A DNA stretch of 64,000 nt from Myxococcales bacterium. Lineage in GTDB: Bacteria; Myxococcota_A; Polyangia; Fen-1088. The stretch covers positions 124,001-188,000 of the forward strand of contig JAGTJU010000001.1 of the NCBI GenBank assembly GCA_022184915.1, written 5' to 3'. Below the pieces are notes generated by a model that was not told the origin of the DNA, made no database searches, and worked only from the letters and a program-made list of their open reading frames with translations. Shown here one piece after another: positions 8,467 through 17,866 of this stretch. Each line of letters starts with the position of its first letter. Position 1 is the stretch's first letter. A program made the translations under genes and the position numbers.

Positions 8467-9396
8467 ATGGTCCCTCTTGTTGTTGCTCTCGTAGTAACCA
8501 GCGCGACGGGGTTCAGCGTCGCAGCCCCCCCCTATACATTCACCGGTGAGCCGAGCCTAACTGCCCCTCCGACTTCTATCGGGAGCGCAAGCCTGCTGCC
8601 CGGTCACGATCTCCTCGAACGACAGGAGCAGCGGCGCGAAGCGCGCACAGCCTCGCCTCAAAGCCAAGACGCTTCAGCGACCGCCCGTGAATACGAGCTC
8701 GTTCCCAAGCCTGGCGGGGATTATGTCTACGCTGGGCCTCTCTTCGAGGCGCACGTAGCGGCCGACGGTCAAGTTACGTTCGCGGACAGGCGTGTGGTCA
8801 TTGAGCAGATCGGCATAGGGCCGCTCACGTTCAAGCGCAATCCGGCTTCAGGAGATTGGTCTTTTCAAAGCTGGGCCGAGGCCGAAGGAGGAGAGTCGTC
8901 TTTCACCCAGCCGTCTCGTTACCGGCCCTTTCCAGATCCGCGGCAATCAAGCGGTCCCATCGATCGTTCACCTGCGCCCCTCCTGATCCGCGTGACAGGG
9001 CGCTTTGACCTAACGGATGAGTTCGATCGCCTCGTCAGCTCCCGGTCCCCCAACCGCCGGGAGCACGCGCGCTTCCTAGCAGACACCCTCGACTTCCGGG
9101 CGCGTCTGGCTGCTGCACACCACGCACGCCGGCTTCACGTAGCGGCAACTCAGCTCCCCGCTATGTTGGATGGAATCTGGCGCAATTCTGACCACACCAT
9201 GCGAGAAAAGAAGCGTCTAGTGTGCCTGCTATGGAACGAGGTTGATCGCAACCAAGGGGCAGGTAGCTCGTTCGCGTCCGCGTTTACGGCGTGGGTTCGA
9301 CTAAGGCTGCCCGCTTCCCATGCCGATGCTTATACTCAGGCCGATCTGCAGGCGTGCAATCGCGACGGAGGCGCCTTCGCTCCCTATAGCGACTAG
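8467..9396 (+). CDS. Secreted protein, function unknown
   Basis: 309 residues. GAGAGG lies 7 nt before ATG 8467; the signal peptide MVPLVVALVVTSATGFSVAA is followed by a Pro/Ser-rich linker. The mature part has two regions: a probable beta-rich stretch (YVYAGPLFEAHVAADGQVTF) and an alpha-helical, Arg/Ala-rich C-terminal half (ARFLADTLDFRARLAAAHHARR, LPAMLDGIWRNSD) with HTMREKKRLVCLLWNEVDR near the end. Similar regulated outer-envelope proteins occur in myxobacteria, but I cannot assign a family. Confidence 0.65.
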   Translation: MVPLVVALVVTSATGFSVAAPPYTFTGEPSLTAPPTSIGSASLLPGHDLLERQEQRREARTASPQSQDASATAREYELVPKPGGDYVYAGPLFEAHVAADGQVTFADRRVVIEQIGIGPLTFKRNPASGDWSFQSWAEAEGGESSFTQPSRYRPFPDPRQSSGPIDRSPAPLLIRVTGRFDLTDEFDRLVSSRSPNRREHARFLADTLDFRARLAAAHHARRLHVAATQLPAMLDGIWRNSDHTMREKKRLVCLLWNEVDRNQGAGSSFASAFTAWVRLRLPASHADAYTQADLQACNRDGGAFAPYSD

Positions 9397-9490
9397 CGCA
9401 CCTGCCAAAGGCGTCGGGAAAACATGCATACTGCAAGCCCTGCGCAAACGTTTTCCTGAAGCAGGATTTCGTCGGGGGTACTGCCACAAA

Positions 9491-9598
9491 GCCCGGCAGT
9501 AAGGCTAAGGACGCAAGGCGGCTTACGTTAGTTGATAGAACATATTTTATCAGACAAATTTGACGCGGAGGGACGTGGCGCTTGTAGTTCCTGTACGC
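9491..9598 (+). repeat. Interspersed repeat, copy E (diverged full length)
   Basis: Starts GCCCGGCAG, carries the core CGGCTTACGTTAGTTGAtAG and ATATTTTATC, and continues into a right module TTTGACGCGG...CTTGTAGTTCCTGTACGC that resembles copy D (47638) rather than copies A-C. This copy lies between an intact gene and the promoter of the LuxR-type gene at 9662. Confidence 0.75.
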
Positions 9599-9606
9599 AG
9601 CCCGTT

Positions 9607-9632
9607 GACGCATGTCGCTTGACATTTGCGTC
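9607..9632. promoter_or_regulatory. Inverted repeat upstream of LuxR-type gene
   Basis: GACGCA...TGCGTC with a 14-bp spacer, 30 bp before the start at 9662; an embedded TTGACA could be a -35 element. It is a candidate operator or autoregulation site. Support is the symmetry only. Confidence 0.3.
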
Positions 9633-9661
9633 ATGACTAAGCAGGGTTAGCCCCACAAGCG

Positions 9662-10534
9662 ATGTCGCGAGAGGTCCCTGCGAAAGTTTTTGAGTTCCTG
9701 CGAGAACTTGGCGTCTACCAAGGACGGGATGTCGAAGGCGCCCTTCGCGGCCTGTCCCTGCGTCACGTGGACACGAACGTAGCTGGCGCTCGCGTAGATT
9801 GGAACGACTTGGCCGTTTTCATGAATCGCATGTTCGATGGACTGAGCGTGCAGGAGATGGAAAAGGCCGGAGAGGACTACGTCCGGGTCAATGCGTGGAT
9901 CCAAATGGCTCTGGCTTTTTTCGGCACTCCTCGCTTGTTGTATTTCGGCGTCGCGGAGATGACCAAAGCGTTGGGCTTCTTCCCGCATATGCGGACGGAT
10001 GTCGAGTTGCAAGAAGCGTCCTTGCACATCGAATTCCACTTGCCTGAAACGTTCGAGCCATGCCCTTTCTTCTTCCATGGAACGACAGGCGAATACCGAC
10101 AAATGAACACCTTGTTCGGAAAGCCGCAGGCTCACGTTGAAGCGCATACCACTGGTCGCAGCGGTATATACGAGATCTTTTTCACGGACGCGCCAACGGC
10201 ACTCGATCGCATTTTTAAAACGGGAATCAATGCTTACGACGGTGTTGCAGGCGAGTTCCGTCGACTCTTGCTCGCAGCCACTGGCACCAGCGCTAGCTCT
10301 GCCGAGGCGTCCTTAAATGTAATCCAGATGCAGAAATCCCACGGCCTGACCCTGGCGGAAGCGCGAGTTGCGTCGCGATTGGCGAAAGGCCGAAGCGTGC
10401 CCGAGATCGGTCTGGATCTGAAGATCTCGACGGGTACGGTGCGGTCCCACCTGAAGGCCAGCTATGCGAAGACAGGTGCAAGAAGTCAGGCCGAATTGGT
10501 CCGAATCGTATTGGGCGGCCAAACTACACAATAG
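9662..10534 (+). CDS. LuxR-type transcriptional regulator (intact paralog 1)
   Basis: 290 residues, starting MSREVPAKVFEFLRELGV. Residues 1-185 form an N-terminal sensor-like domain ending LFGKPQAHVEAHT...YEIFF, a pattern seen at the end of heme-NO/4-vinyl-reductase-like sensor domains (inference). Residues about 220-280 are a LuxR/FixJ helix-turn-helix: LTLAEARVASRLAKGRSVPE, ISTGTVRSHLKASYAKTGA, SQAELVRI. It is probably a one-component regulator. Two broken relatives lie nearby (10564-13983 and 17655-17861). The start is supported by identity of the opening residues in all three copies. Confidence 0.85.
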   Translation: MSREVPAKVFEFLRELGVYQGRDVEGALRGLSLRHVDTNVAGARVDWNDLAVFMNRMFDGLSVQEMEKAGEDYVRVNAWIQMALAFFGTPRLLYFGVAEMTKALGFFPHMRTDVELQEASLHIEFHLPETFEPCPFFFHGTTGEYRQMNTLFGKPQAHVEAHTTGRSGIYEIFFTDAPTALDRIFKTGINAYDGVAGEFRRLLLAATGTSASSAEASLNVIQMQKSHGLTLAEARVASRLAKGRSVPEIGLDLKISTGTVRSHLKASYAKTGARSQAELVRIVLGGQTTQ

Positions 10535-10563
10535 TCCCCAATCATCAGCGAGCTTGTTCGGCC

Positions 10564-10996
10564 TTAGTGGCTTCGACCTAAGGGCGATGTGCTCATGGCG
10601 ATTCGAACAAGTTCGCTTTGGCCTCGGGCACCGGTCTTGGCGTAGGCCGACTTTAGGTGTGATCGGACGGTCCCGATGGATATACGCAGGTCGGCAGACA
10701 CTTCAGAGACGCTGCGCCCGGTTGATAGACTATATGCCACGCGAGATTCCGCGAGAGTGAGCCCATGGGCGCGTTGTAAACTGTAAATCGCATCGGAATC
10801 AGCGCTTCTTACTGCACTGCCGAGCAGCCGACGGAATTCGCCGGCTAGACCATCGAACAAGTTCCTGCCGGATTCGACAAGTCTGTCCATCTTCGTTGGC
10901 GGCTCGGGAAAGTAAATATCGTAGATGCCGTGCCGATCGTTGACATTTGATTCCACGCGCGCCTGCGGTTGGCCAAAGAACTTTGTCATCTGCCGA
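10564..10996 (-). pseudogene. LuxR-type regulator paralog 2, C-terminal part (split by IS66)
   Basis: Encodes RQMTKFFGQPQARVESN and the complete LuxR-type helix-turn-helix (LTLAESRVAYSLSTGRSVSE, IGTVRSHLKSAYAKTGARGQ). Its 5' half is at 13542-13983 beyond the IS66 element. Joining the two halves at the duplicated TCTGCCGA restores the frame GQYRQMTKFFGQPQ, matching GEYRQMNTLFGKPQ of the intact paralog. Orphan translation of this half would lack the sensor domain. Confidence 0.9.
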
Positions 10997-11056
10997 GTAA
11001 ACCCTTTACGGACCGCCTCCCGGATGAAGCCCTGAGGGGCAAATAGCCTTGAGCGT

Positions 11057-11386
11057 ATGACGCTCAAGAAACGCTCCAAGAATCAAGTTACAAGTGGTGA
11101 GAGGCGCAATCTGCTCAAGGCATGGTCACGCAGTGGTCTGAATGCAGATGCCTTTGCGCTAAAGCACGGCGTCGGGGTATCGACGCTGTACAAGTGGCGC
11201 CAGCGGTACCAAGCAGACGATGGCGATAGGCCAACGAGCCCCAAGTTCCTTCCTGTCAAAGTGACGCAGGGTCAAACGCAGGCTGCTGAAATTCATGCGC
11301 CGAATTCGGTGGTGATTCGCGTGTACGCTGACACCGATGAAGGGAGTCTGATACGCGCACTGAAGGCGGTGCTTCAGTGTGGTTAG
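11057..11386 (+). CDS. tnpA: IS66 TnpA
   Basis: 109-aa IS66 accessory protein with an IS3/IS66 orfA-type helix-turn-helix: ERRNLLKAWSRSGLNADAFA, then GVGVSTLYKWRQRYQ. Start ATG 11057. The gene overlaps tnpB by about 10 nt (GTG 11377 before TAG 11386), the usual coupled layout in IS66 elements. Confidence 0.9.
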   Translation: MTLKKRSKNQVTSGERRNLLKAWSRSGLNADAFALKHGVGVSTLYKWRQRYQADDGDRPTSPKFLPVKVTQGQTQAAEIHAPNSVVIRVYADTDEGSLIRALKAVLQCG

Positions 11387-11724
11387 CAAGACCGTTTCGA
11401 CGGATGTTTGTGGCGAGCGAAAGCACTGACCTACGGCGCAGCTTCGATGGCCTTGGCGCCATGGTGGAGGGGTTTGATTGCGGCGGCGCTATGTCAGGCG
11501 ATCTATTTGTGTTTTTCAACTCACGCAGGACGCAGTTTCGGATGCTGTTCTGGGACGGGACGGGATACTGCATTTTCATGAAGCGATTAGAGGCGGGGAC
11601 GTTTCGGCGCGTTTCATCGGGAGACGGGAGCCATTTTGAGATGAGCTCTGCCGAGCTAACGTTGCTGCTTGAAGGCATCGATACGACGGTGTTGCGACGA
11701 CGCAAAAGATTCAAGGAAAGCTAA
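11377..11724 (+). CDS. tnpB: IS66 TnpB (Orf2)
   Basis: 115-aa protein with the typical TnpB pattern: TDLRRSFDGLGAMVE, GDLFVFFNSRRTQFRML, WDGTGYCIFMKRLEAGTF, and a C-terminal LTLLLEGIDTTVLRRRKR. It is required with TnpA and TnpC for IS66 transposition; its biochemical role is poorly defined. The start is either GTG 11377, overlapping tnpA, or ATG 11404. Confidence 0.9.
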   Translation: MWLARPFRRMFVASESTDLRRSFDGLGAMVEGFDCGGAMSGDLFVFFNSRRTQFRMLFWDGTGYCIFMKRLEAGTFRRVSSGDGSHFEMSSAELTLLLEGIDTTVLRRRKRFKES

Positions 11725-11792
11725 ACAGTATCTCACGAAAATAGTTGTATTTCAGATCGGCGATGATAGTGCTGTTAAGGCCTTCATCGCCG

Positions 11793-13472
11793 ATGTCAAT
11801 CGTGGACGACAAAGATTCTGTTTCCCTCGCTCAACAGCTTGCTGCAAGCAACGATGTTGACGGACTGCTGAAGCTTATCGGCGAGATGGCAGCGAAGATG
11901 ACGTCGCTCATCGAACGCTGCGACAAGTCTGAAGAGGATGTGCGTGTCAAAGACATCTACATCAAGACTCTGCGCCGGCTTTTGTTTGGACGTCGCAGTG
12001 AAAAGCTAACGGACGAAGAGCTCACGCAACTCAGCCTCGCTTTTGACGCCGATGTATCTGCCGAAAATAAAGCTCCCATTTTGCCCGTTCCCCAGGAGCC
12101 CAACTTAAACAGCGAGGAAGAGCTCGACGCCAAAGACGAAGGCACGAAGAAGAAGAAGAAGAAGATCAAGAGGCCCAATCACAAAGGAAGAGGCAAACTT
12201 TCCGAGGAGCTCGAGCGCATTGTGAAAGAGGTCCTTGTGCCAGCTACTGAGCGCAAGTGCCAATGCTGCGGCTCGGAAATGGAATCGATCGGTTTTCTAG
12301 ACCATGAAACCGTTGAGCACATTCCAGAGAAAATCGTGGTCAACGTCGAACGACGTGAGAAGGTCGCATGCAAGAGCTGCCGCAAAGACATTGCAACGGC
12401 GCCGCGTGAATCAACGCCACTGGACGTCAGGGTGGGCGCCAGCGTGCTTGCAACGTTGCTCGATGGCAAGGGCGAGGATGCCTTGCCGATCTATCGCCAA
12501 GCAGACCGCTTCGCACGATTGGGTTGGGATGTTCCTTACCAGACGCTGTTGCGATACTGGGCCTATGCGGCAGATCTACTGCTTGCAATCGCTGATGCCA
12601 CGATGAGCAAAGTGCTTGATGACTTCGTTGTCGCGCTGGATGACACCTCGCTTGATGCGTTGATCGAAGGAAAGGCCAAGGGCAAGATCAAAGGTCATCT
12701 CTGGTGCGTAACCAACACCGGACCATTAACCGCATTTCGCTTCACGGAAACCTGGAGCCACACTGAAATTGCGCCTTGGATCGACGCTGCCACAGGATTC
12801 ATTCAGGTCGATGACTACAAGGGCTACAGCGCCATTTACACATTTCCTGACGGGCGTGTGGGCCCCTTGGTAGAACGCCATCGGCGACTCGGTTGCATGA
12901 TGCACGTTAGGCGAAAGTTTTACGAAGCCTTCGTGCTCAAGGATAAGCGCGCGTCAGAGCCGGTAGATTTGATAAAGCGAATTTACGAAGTCGAAGCCAA
13001 GGCAAAAGAACTTCTTCTAACTTCTGAGCAACGTCTCGAGCTACGACGGCGAGACTCGGTGCCACTGCTCAAGCGGATGTATGATCTGCTCGAGGGTTAC
13101 AAAGGCGAGGTTGGCAAGACGTCCAAGTTTGCGCGAGCCGTTCGTTACGCTCTTGCCCAAAAGGAATTCATCGAACGCTGCTTCACCGATGGACGCTTCG
13201 AGATCGACAACGGCAAGACAGAGCGACAAATACGGCGACCAGCGATCGGTCGCAAGAACTATCTGTTCACTGGATCGATCGCTGGTGGCCAACGGATCGC
13301 CGCGGTCTACACCCTGATCCTGTCTTGTCGGAACCTAGGCATCGACACGCGCGAATACCTGATTGACGTGATTAAAAAGCGCCAAGCCGGGTGGCCAGTA
13401 AGTCGCCTGTCGGAACTCATTCCAGACAACTGGGCAGCGGCACGAATCCGCCCTGCCAGCGAAACACCTTAG
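11793..13472 (+). CDS. tnpC: IS66 transposase TnpC
   Basis: 559-aa DDE transposase. An N-terminal coiled-coil/leucine-zipper region (LIERCDKSEEDVRVKDIYIK) is followed by FGRRSEKL, a Lys-rich linker (KKKKKKIKRP), a zinc-binding pair CQCCGS...CKSC, and the DDE core (VALDDTS, VDDYKGY, DNGKTERQIRRPAIGRKN), ending in the IS66 C-terminal domain (IAAVYTLILSCRNLGID). Upstream in-frame starts exist (TTG 11745, ATG 11766); ATG 11793 fits the usual N-terminus best. Confidence 0.92.
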   Translation: MSIVDDKDSVSLAQQLAASNDVDGLLKLIGEMAAKMTSLIERCDKSEEDVRVKDIYIKTLRRLLFGRRSEKLTDEELTQLSLAFDADVSAENKAPILPVPQEPNLNSEEELDAKDEGTKKKKKKIKRPNHKGRGKLSEELERIVKEVLVPATERKCQCCGSEMESIGFLDHETVEHIPEKIVVNVERREKVACKSCRKDIATAPRESTPLDVRVGASVLATLLDGKGEDALPIYRQADRFARLGWDVPYQTLLRYWAYAADLLLAIADATMSKVLDDFVVALDDTSLDALIEGKAKGKIKGHLWCVTNTGPLTAFRFTETWSHTEIAPWIDAATGFIQVDDYKGYSAIYTFPDGRVGPLVERHRRLGCMMHVRRKFYEAFVLKDKRASEPVDLIKRIYEVEAKAKELLLTSEQRLELRRRDSVPLLKRMYDLLEGYKGEVGKTSKFARAVRYALAQKEFIERCFTDGRFEIDNGKTERQIRRPAIGRKNYLFTGSIAGGQRIAAVYTLILSCRNLGIDTREYLIDVIKKRQAGWPVSRLSELIPDNWAAARIRPASETP

Positions 13473-13541
13473 GTTCCAGCGCCCCACCAAAGCTTAAACG
13501 CTCCTTTCGACTTTGAGAGGGGCTGCCCGTAAAGGGTTTAC

Positions 13542-13983
13542 TCTGCCGATACTGGCCGGCGTTACCGTGAAAGAAGGGTGCGCAGGCTCGAAAGGTATCG
13601 GGCAAATGAAATTCGACGTGAAGATGGGTCTCGTACGGCTCCACAATGATGTTCATGTGTGGGAAGAAGGCCAAGCGGCTCGTCATCTGAAGGACTGCAT
13701 TATAAAAGAGCCGAGGCGTTGCAAAAAATGGCAAGGCCAACGCAAACCACATGTTTATGTGAACGTAGTCTTCGCCGGCCTTCTCAATCTCGGCTACGGA
13801 ACAACCATCGAAGATGCGATCGATGAAGAGCGCAAGCTCGTCCCAATCAACGCGTTCACCAATGACGGTCGGCTCCACGTTCCTCAACGAAAGACCGCTC
13901 ATGGCCGCTTCCACGTCTTTTCCAAGATGAATGCCAAGGGCGCGCACAAAGCCAAGCACCCTCGCTGGTACTTCACGCGACAT
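13542..13983 (-). pseudogene. LuxR-type regulator paralog 2, N-terminal part (split by IS66)
   Basis: Begins MSREVPARVLGFVRALGIHL at 13983 and covers the sensor-like domain up to GQYRQ, where the IS66 element interrupts it. Over this range it is clearly homologous to the intact gene at 9662 and nearly identical at its start to the stub at 17655-17861. The start lies 5 bp after the stop of a Cys-rich protein gene (13989), the same spacing as at 17861/17867, so regulator and Cys-rich gene form an operon. Confidence 0.9.
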
Positions 13984-13988
13984 ATAAC

Positions 13989-14468
13989 TCAGTGGCCCCA
14001 GTCCCTCGCCGAGACATGCAGCCGTAAGGGGTGCAGACCGCGCCGGGCACAAAACGGTGTCATCAAGCAGGGAGATCCGCAACGGTTGTTGTTACAAAAA
14101 TAGGGAGCGCAGGAGGCTGACTGAACCGGCGAGCAACTTCCTGCCCCATCGCACATGCGCGGCAAGAACAAGGTTTGGGCCTCACAGCGAGAAGCCGAGC
14201 AGGCCGTGCCAACAGGATAGACAGTGCAGGCGCCAAGGCCGTCACATTTGCCGGTAAGGCCGCAGGTGCTGGCGGACTCTTGGCGGCAGCCACCTTCCTT
14301 GGCCGCGGCACCCGCCGGCAAGGCACGGCACGTTCCCTCGACGCGCAGCAACCGGCAGCTGAGACAAGCCCCAGCGCATGCTTGCTCAAAGCAAAGGCGC
14401 AAGGTTGACGTCCAAGCTTGGTCGGCAAAGGGTAAAACGCGCCAGTGTACCCCAAACGAGGGAGGCAC
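13989..14468 (-). pseudogene. Cys-rich surface protein, truncated C-terminal region
   Basis: About 160 residues rich in cysteine: CAGACLSC, CGLTGKCDGLGACTV, MCDGAGSCSPVQSASCAPYF, CNNNRC. This is the CDGxGxC repeat type common in large myxobacterial surface proteins. No signal peptide or ribosome-binding site is visible near 14468, so the 5' end appears lost. The last 25 residues (RRGLHPLRLHVSARDWGH) look frameshifted compared with the relative at 17867. It lies just upstream of the LuxR paralog 2 gene. Confidence 0.6.
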
Positions 14469-14678
14469 CTTTTTGGTGCTCGGAATAGTCTCGGCCGAGT
14501 GGTCTCAAAAATCTCGAGCGAGCAATGCGGTCGCACAGGTCGTGACAAGCCGACGAACGTTCCTGTCTCCGCCGATCTTTTTTATCGCCCGCAAACACCG
14601 CGGCACTACCTCTGCCAATGGTCAAAGAGGTACTCAGGCCACCCTTCGCATGCAACGAAGTTAAGTTGGAGATAGATC

Positions 14679-17504
14679 ATGAACCTACTGAAGAGAACTT
14701 CCCAACAGCACGCTGCCGCAGTCTTCTCGATTTCTAGGTCTTGTACGCGTCGCAGCTTTCTCCCGATGGCAATGGTTTTTGCTTTGGCCGCTGCATGCGA
14801 GGGTGACTCAACTAAGAAGGCTGGGGACGGGGATGCTGGGACTCTCGACTCGGCCATGGGCGACGTAGATGTCGGACCAAGAGCGAGTGACACAGCGGGG
14901 ATTGATGTTGCAGACGACGCCCTACCGCCGCTCGTTGTGCTGCCCGATCACCGCCCGCTTGGTTACCTGCGGGCTGGGCAGATCTCGATAGCCGATGCAG
15001 ATCCGTCGCTCAGCGGCTCAGTTGTTACCGCGACCCAGATTAGCGGACCTCAGATGCGGCTCGCGCTGGACGAGGGCAATGTGCTTCGGTTCCTATCTCC
15101 CGAGGAACAATTCGACGACACCACCTCCACGGTGGAGCTCCGGAATGCTGCTGGCTCACGCTGGCATATTTCATTCCAGTGGACCACGCGCCAAAGCGCG
15201 GCCCTGGTCAAGGTCGAGCACGCCGAGGGTGAAGGCGAGGAGAATGCGGACGATGGCAGTTCGGCCGTGGTTGAGGGCGTCAGCGTCGACGGAGCCATTG
15301 GCCCCATGACCACTCATTTTAAGCTGAAGTTGGCAGGGATACCCGATTTGGATAGGGAGCTAATTCAGGTGAGCATGATCGGGGCCGAGGGCGCACTGGA
15401 CGCCACGTCTTGGTTCGAGTGGGATCCAGTCGCTCGAGAAATGGTGCTCTTGCCGTCGAAGCTTCCGACGCTGCTGGAGACCGTAAGGGAGGCCAGGAAG
15501 GCGACTTTAGCGTTCTCCCTACCAACAAGTGGCTATGAGGGGACTTTCCTTTTCGAGGAGACGCTAACTTACTCGGGAGGCATCCTCGATCTGCAGGTGG
15601 TCGAGGCTAACGGCGAGCCCGCTACGCGCCTCGCAGGAACCGAATTTGCGCTTCGTGGTTTCAATTCCGGGAGAACGTTCCTAGCAAAGGTGGACGCAAA
15701 TGGACATGCCACCATCAATCGGTTGAACGCCGACACCTTCGAGGTCAGACAAGTGCTAATGAGGGGCGGAACGCCGATGACCGGGTATGCCACGCTACCT
15801 TCGCCCGATGCGGAAGTCGAATTGACGATCGTAGCCCCAGCTATGCAGCTCTCGAAGGCGGTGAAGCGCGACTCTCCTTCCCGCTTCCGTACAAAGGCAA
15901 TAGTTAAGTTCGCCGACCTTGGAGCGAGACCGGTCCGCCACCGCATCGACACGGTTCCACAGCCACCCATCCGCCGAGCAACTGTACCAACCCCATTGTA
16001 CAGCGAGAGTGTCAGGGCTGACCAAAAGGACACCTTAATCAACAAACCGGTGATGTTGGACCTTCCACAAGGCTCAACGCACGTTTACGTTCGCGTCGAG
16101 GTGTCAACCGAAGAATATCCAATGTACGTGCTGGAGAACAGCAAGTTCAACGACGTTTGGATGTTCAGCCTCATGTTCCCAGACCCTATAGCTAAATTCG
16201 AGATGACGGGCAAAGTGAACCAGTCTCACGCCCAAGGCGCAACGACCACCTTTGAACGTTGCCTCGATATAGAAGATGCGGCCAAAAATGCAGCGTTCCC
16301 GCTTCGTGGCGTGATCGGGGCTCAGAACGTCGCCGACGATGATCGAACGACCATCGTAACGGTCAGCATCGCTGACACGTGCGATGGGGTTCTCGAAATC
16401 ACCGAGTTCGAAGGTTCGGCGAAGACGAGCGATAACGGTTTCGCATTGTTCCCCAGGGTGGCTGCTACGAAAGAAAATGAGCGCGATGGCAACGTAGCGG
16501 GCCAATATCTCTCGATTCCGCTGAAGTCGCAGCTACCAGCTGCCTTCGGCATGCCAGCGACGCTTACTTATACCCCGAGCAGCGCCGTGATCACGGAAGT
16601 CGAGCTGTTCCAGAGGGTTGGAGGCATCGACAAAACCCTAGGCAAGAACTACCTGTTACAGGCGGAAAAATCCCAACCCGGTAAAGTCCACTTCAAAGGC
16701 CTCCGACTGGCGCCATCGGCCCAAGAGCCGACTGCCAGTCGAATCCAGGTAGTAGCTGTTCTCAAGGGTACCGTCGCAGGAAAAGAAGCGACCTCGAAAG
16801 CCGTTCCGCTGGTCATCGATGACCTCTACAGTAATTTTACGCCTATTTATTTAGCACCCGACGTAGCGGGCTACTCCTCCTCGCTTCGCTATCCCACGCA
16901 GAAAGAGTCCGGCGGAGACGCTTGGGGGACAAAATCGCTACTCGACTGGCTCTTCGCATCCCCGCTCGTCTACAACGATATCTCGGCCGCCCAAGTCAAG
17001 CAGGTAAAGGTCACGAAGGAGACAATGCCAAAGAAAATTCCGGCCGAATTCGCGACGAAGATACGGTCCGTGCTTGACCATTCTGGACACAGCGATGGTC
17101 AGCAGGTCGATGTTCGGTATTGGGACGGGTCAGGCGGATTCACCGAGCCGCTGAATGGAGTGGACCACGGCGCCGGGATTGCGCAACTTGCGAGCGAGGC
17201 GCTTGCGGAAGTAAAGGCGGCTGCGCCCAATGGCGGTGTTCCACCTAACGTTGCAGGGCTGCCGAATCTTTCTAAGTTGCTGGCATGGATCAGAGAGAAT
17301 CGAACGGAGCTTGACCTGTACGCTGACGACACTGCGGTCCGACGGATCTACATCGGCCAGGCGTTTATTTCGTCGCTGCTTATTGAGGGAAGTTTCGAGG
17401 GGAAGGTTGTGCCCACTGCCGGGACATGGACAAGCAAGAGCGTCAAGATTTTGGCGGCGCCGAGTCATCTGCACCACTGGCACGTCAGCACTAACCTGCG
17501 TTGA
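14679..17504 (+). CDS. Large lipoprotein with LAS-metallopeptidase-like C-terminus
   Basis: 941 residues; GGAG precedes ATG 14679 and the signal ends at FALAAACEG. An acidic linker (about 45-80) is followed by several beta-rich regions with no recognised domain. Residues about 795-935 end the protein with HSGHSDGQQVDVRYWD (an H-x6-D motif) and HLHHWHVS (an HxH motif). These are the metal-binding signatures of the LAS fold (MepA murein endopeptidases, VanX/VanY, hedgehog). A surface-anchored peptidoglycan or peptide hydrolase is therefore plausible, though the overall size is far above MepA (about 270 aa). Function inferred from motifs only. Confidence 0.7.
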   Translation: MNLLKRTSQQHAAAVFSISRSCTRRSFLPMAMVFALAAACEGDSTKKAGDGDAGTLDSAMGDVDVGPRASDTAGIDVADDALPPLVVLPDHRPLGYLRAGQISIADADPSLSGSVVTATQISGPQMRLALDEGNVLRFLSPEEQFDDTTSTVELRNAAGSRWHISFQWTTRQSAALVKVEHAEGEGEENADDGSSAVVEGVSVDGAIGPMTTHFKLKLAGIPDLDRELIQVSMIGAEGALDATSWFEWDPVAREMVLLPSKLPTLLETVREARKATLAFSLPTSGYEGTFLFEETLTYSGGILDLQVVEANGEPATRLAGTEFALRGFNSGRTFLAKVDANGHATINRLNADTFEVRQVLMRGGTPMTGYATLPSPDAEVELTIVAPAMQLSKAVKRDSPSRFRTKAIVKFADLGARPVRHRIDTVPQPPIRRATVPTPLYSESVRADQKDTLINKPVMLDLPQGSTHVYVRVEVSTEEYPMYVLENSKFNDVWMFSLMFPDPIAKFEMTGKVNQSHAQGATTTFERCLDIEDAAKNAAFPLRGVIGAQNVADDDRTTIVTVSIADTCDGVLEITEFEGSAKTSDNGFALFPRVAATKENERDGNVAGQYLSIPLKSQLPAAFGMPATLTYTPSSAVITEVELFQRVGGIDKTLGKNYLLQAEKSQPGKVHFKGLRLAPSAQEPTASRIQVVAVLKGTVAGKEATSKAVPLVIDDLYSNFTPIYLAPDVAGYSSSLRYPTQKESGGDAWGTKSLLDWLFASPLVYNDISAAQVKQVKVTKETMPKKIPAEFATKIRSVLDHSGHSDGQQVDVRYWDGSGGFTEPLNGVDHGAGIAQLASEALAEVKAAAPNGGVPPNVAGLPNLSKLLAWIRENRTELDLYADDTAVRRIYIGQAFISSLLIEGSFEGKVVPTAGTWTSKSVKILAAPSHLHHWHVSTNLR

Positions 17505-17654
17505 GGATTTGGAGCATAGGGCGAACAAGCGTAACGCCTCGTGGACCGTGTTGACAGGTCCAGCGACGTGGTGCGTGCGCACGTTTCTACGGTTTGAAGT
17601 CTGCCGGCAAGAGGATGGCGCCAGGGCTCTTGCGTGCGCTCACGGCGACGGCGC

Positions 17655-17861
17655 GTAGTTTCTCGATCTCGGCTACGGAACGACCATCGAAGATGCGATC
17701 GATGAAGAGCGCAAGCTCGTCCCATCAACGCGTTCACCAATGGTGGTCGGCTCCACGTTGCTCAACGATAGACGGCCCTTGGCCGCTTCCACGTCTTTTC
17801 CGAGGTGAATGCCAAGGGCGCGCACAAAGCCAAGCACCCTCGCTGGTACTTCACGCGGCAT
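17655..17861 (-). pseudogene. LuxR-type regulator paralog 3, N-terminal stub
   Basis: Starts MPREVPARVLGFVRALGIHL at 17861. It is near-identical to the start of paralog 2, but one base is missing (CCCATC instead of CCCAATC, about 17724), which shifts the frame, and homology stops near 17655 after the SVAEIEK region. The helix-turn-helix is absent, so it is a dead fragment. It lies 5 bp downstream of the Cys-rich lipoprotein gene, as in the paralog 2 locus. Confidence 0.85.
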
Positions 17862-17866
17862 AGAAC

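Larger units (their letters stand above)
10997..13541 (+). mobile_element. IS66-family element with 8-bp target duplication
   Basis: 2545 bp. The ends are inverted repeats (GTAAACCCTTTACGG at the left; its complement ending GGGTTTAC at the right). The 8-bp duplication TCTGCCGA is perfect at 10989-10996 and 13542-13549, the size typical of IS66. It contains tnpA, tnpB and tnpC, all open, so it looks recent and intact. It splits the LuxR paralog 2 gene. Confidence 0.95.
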
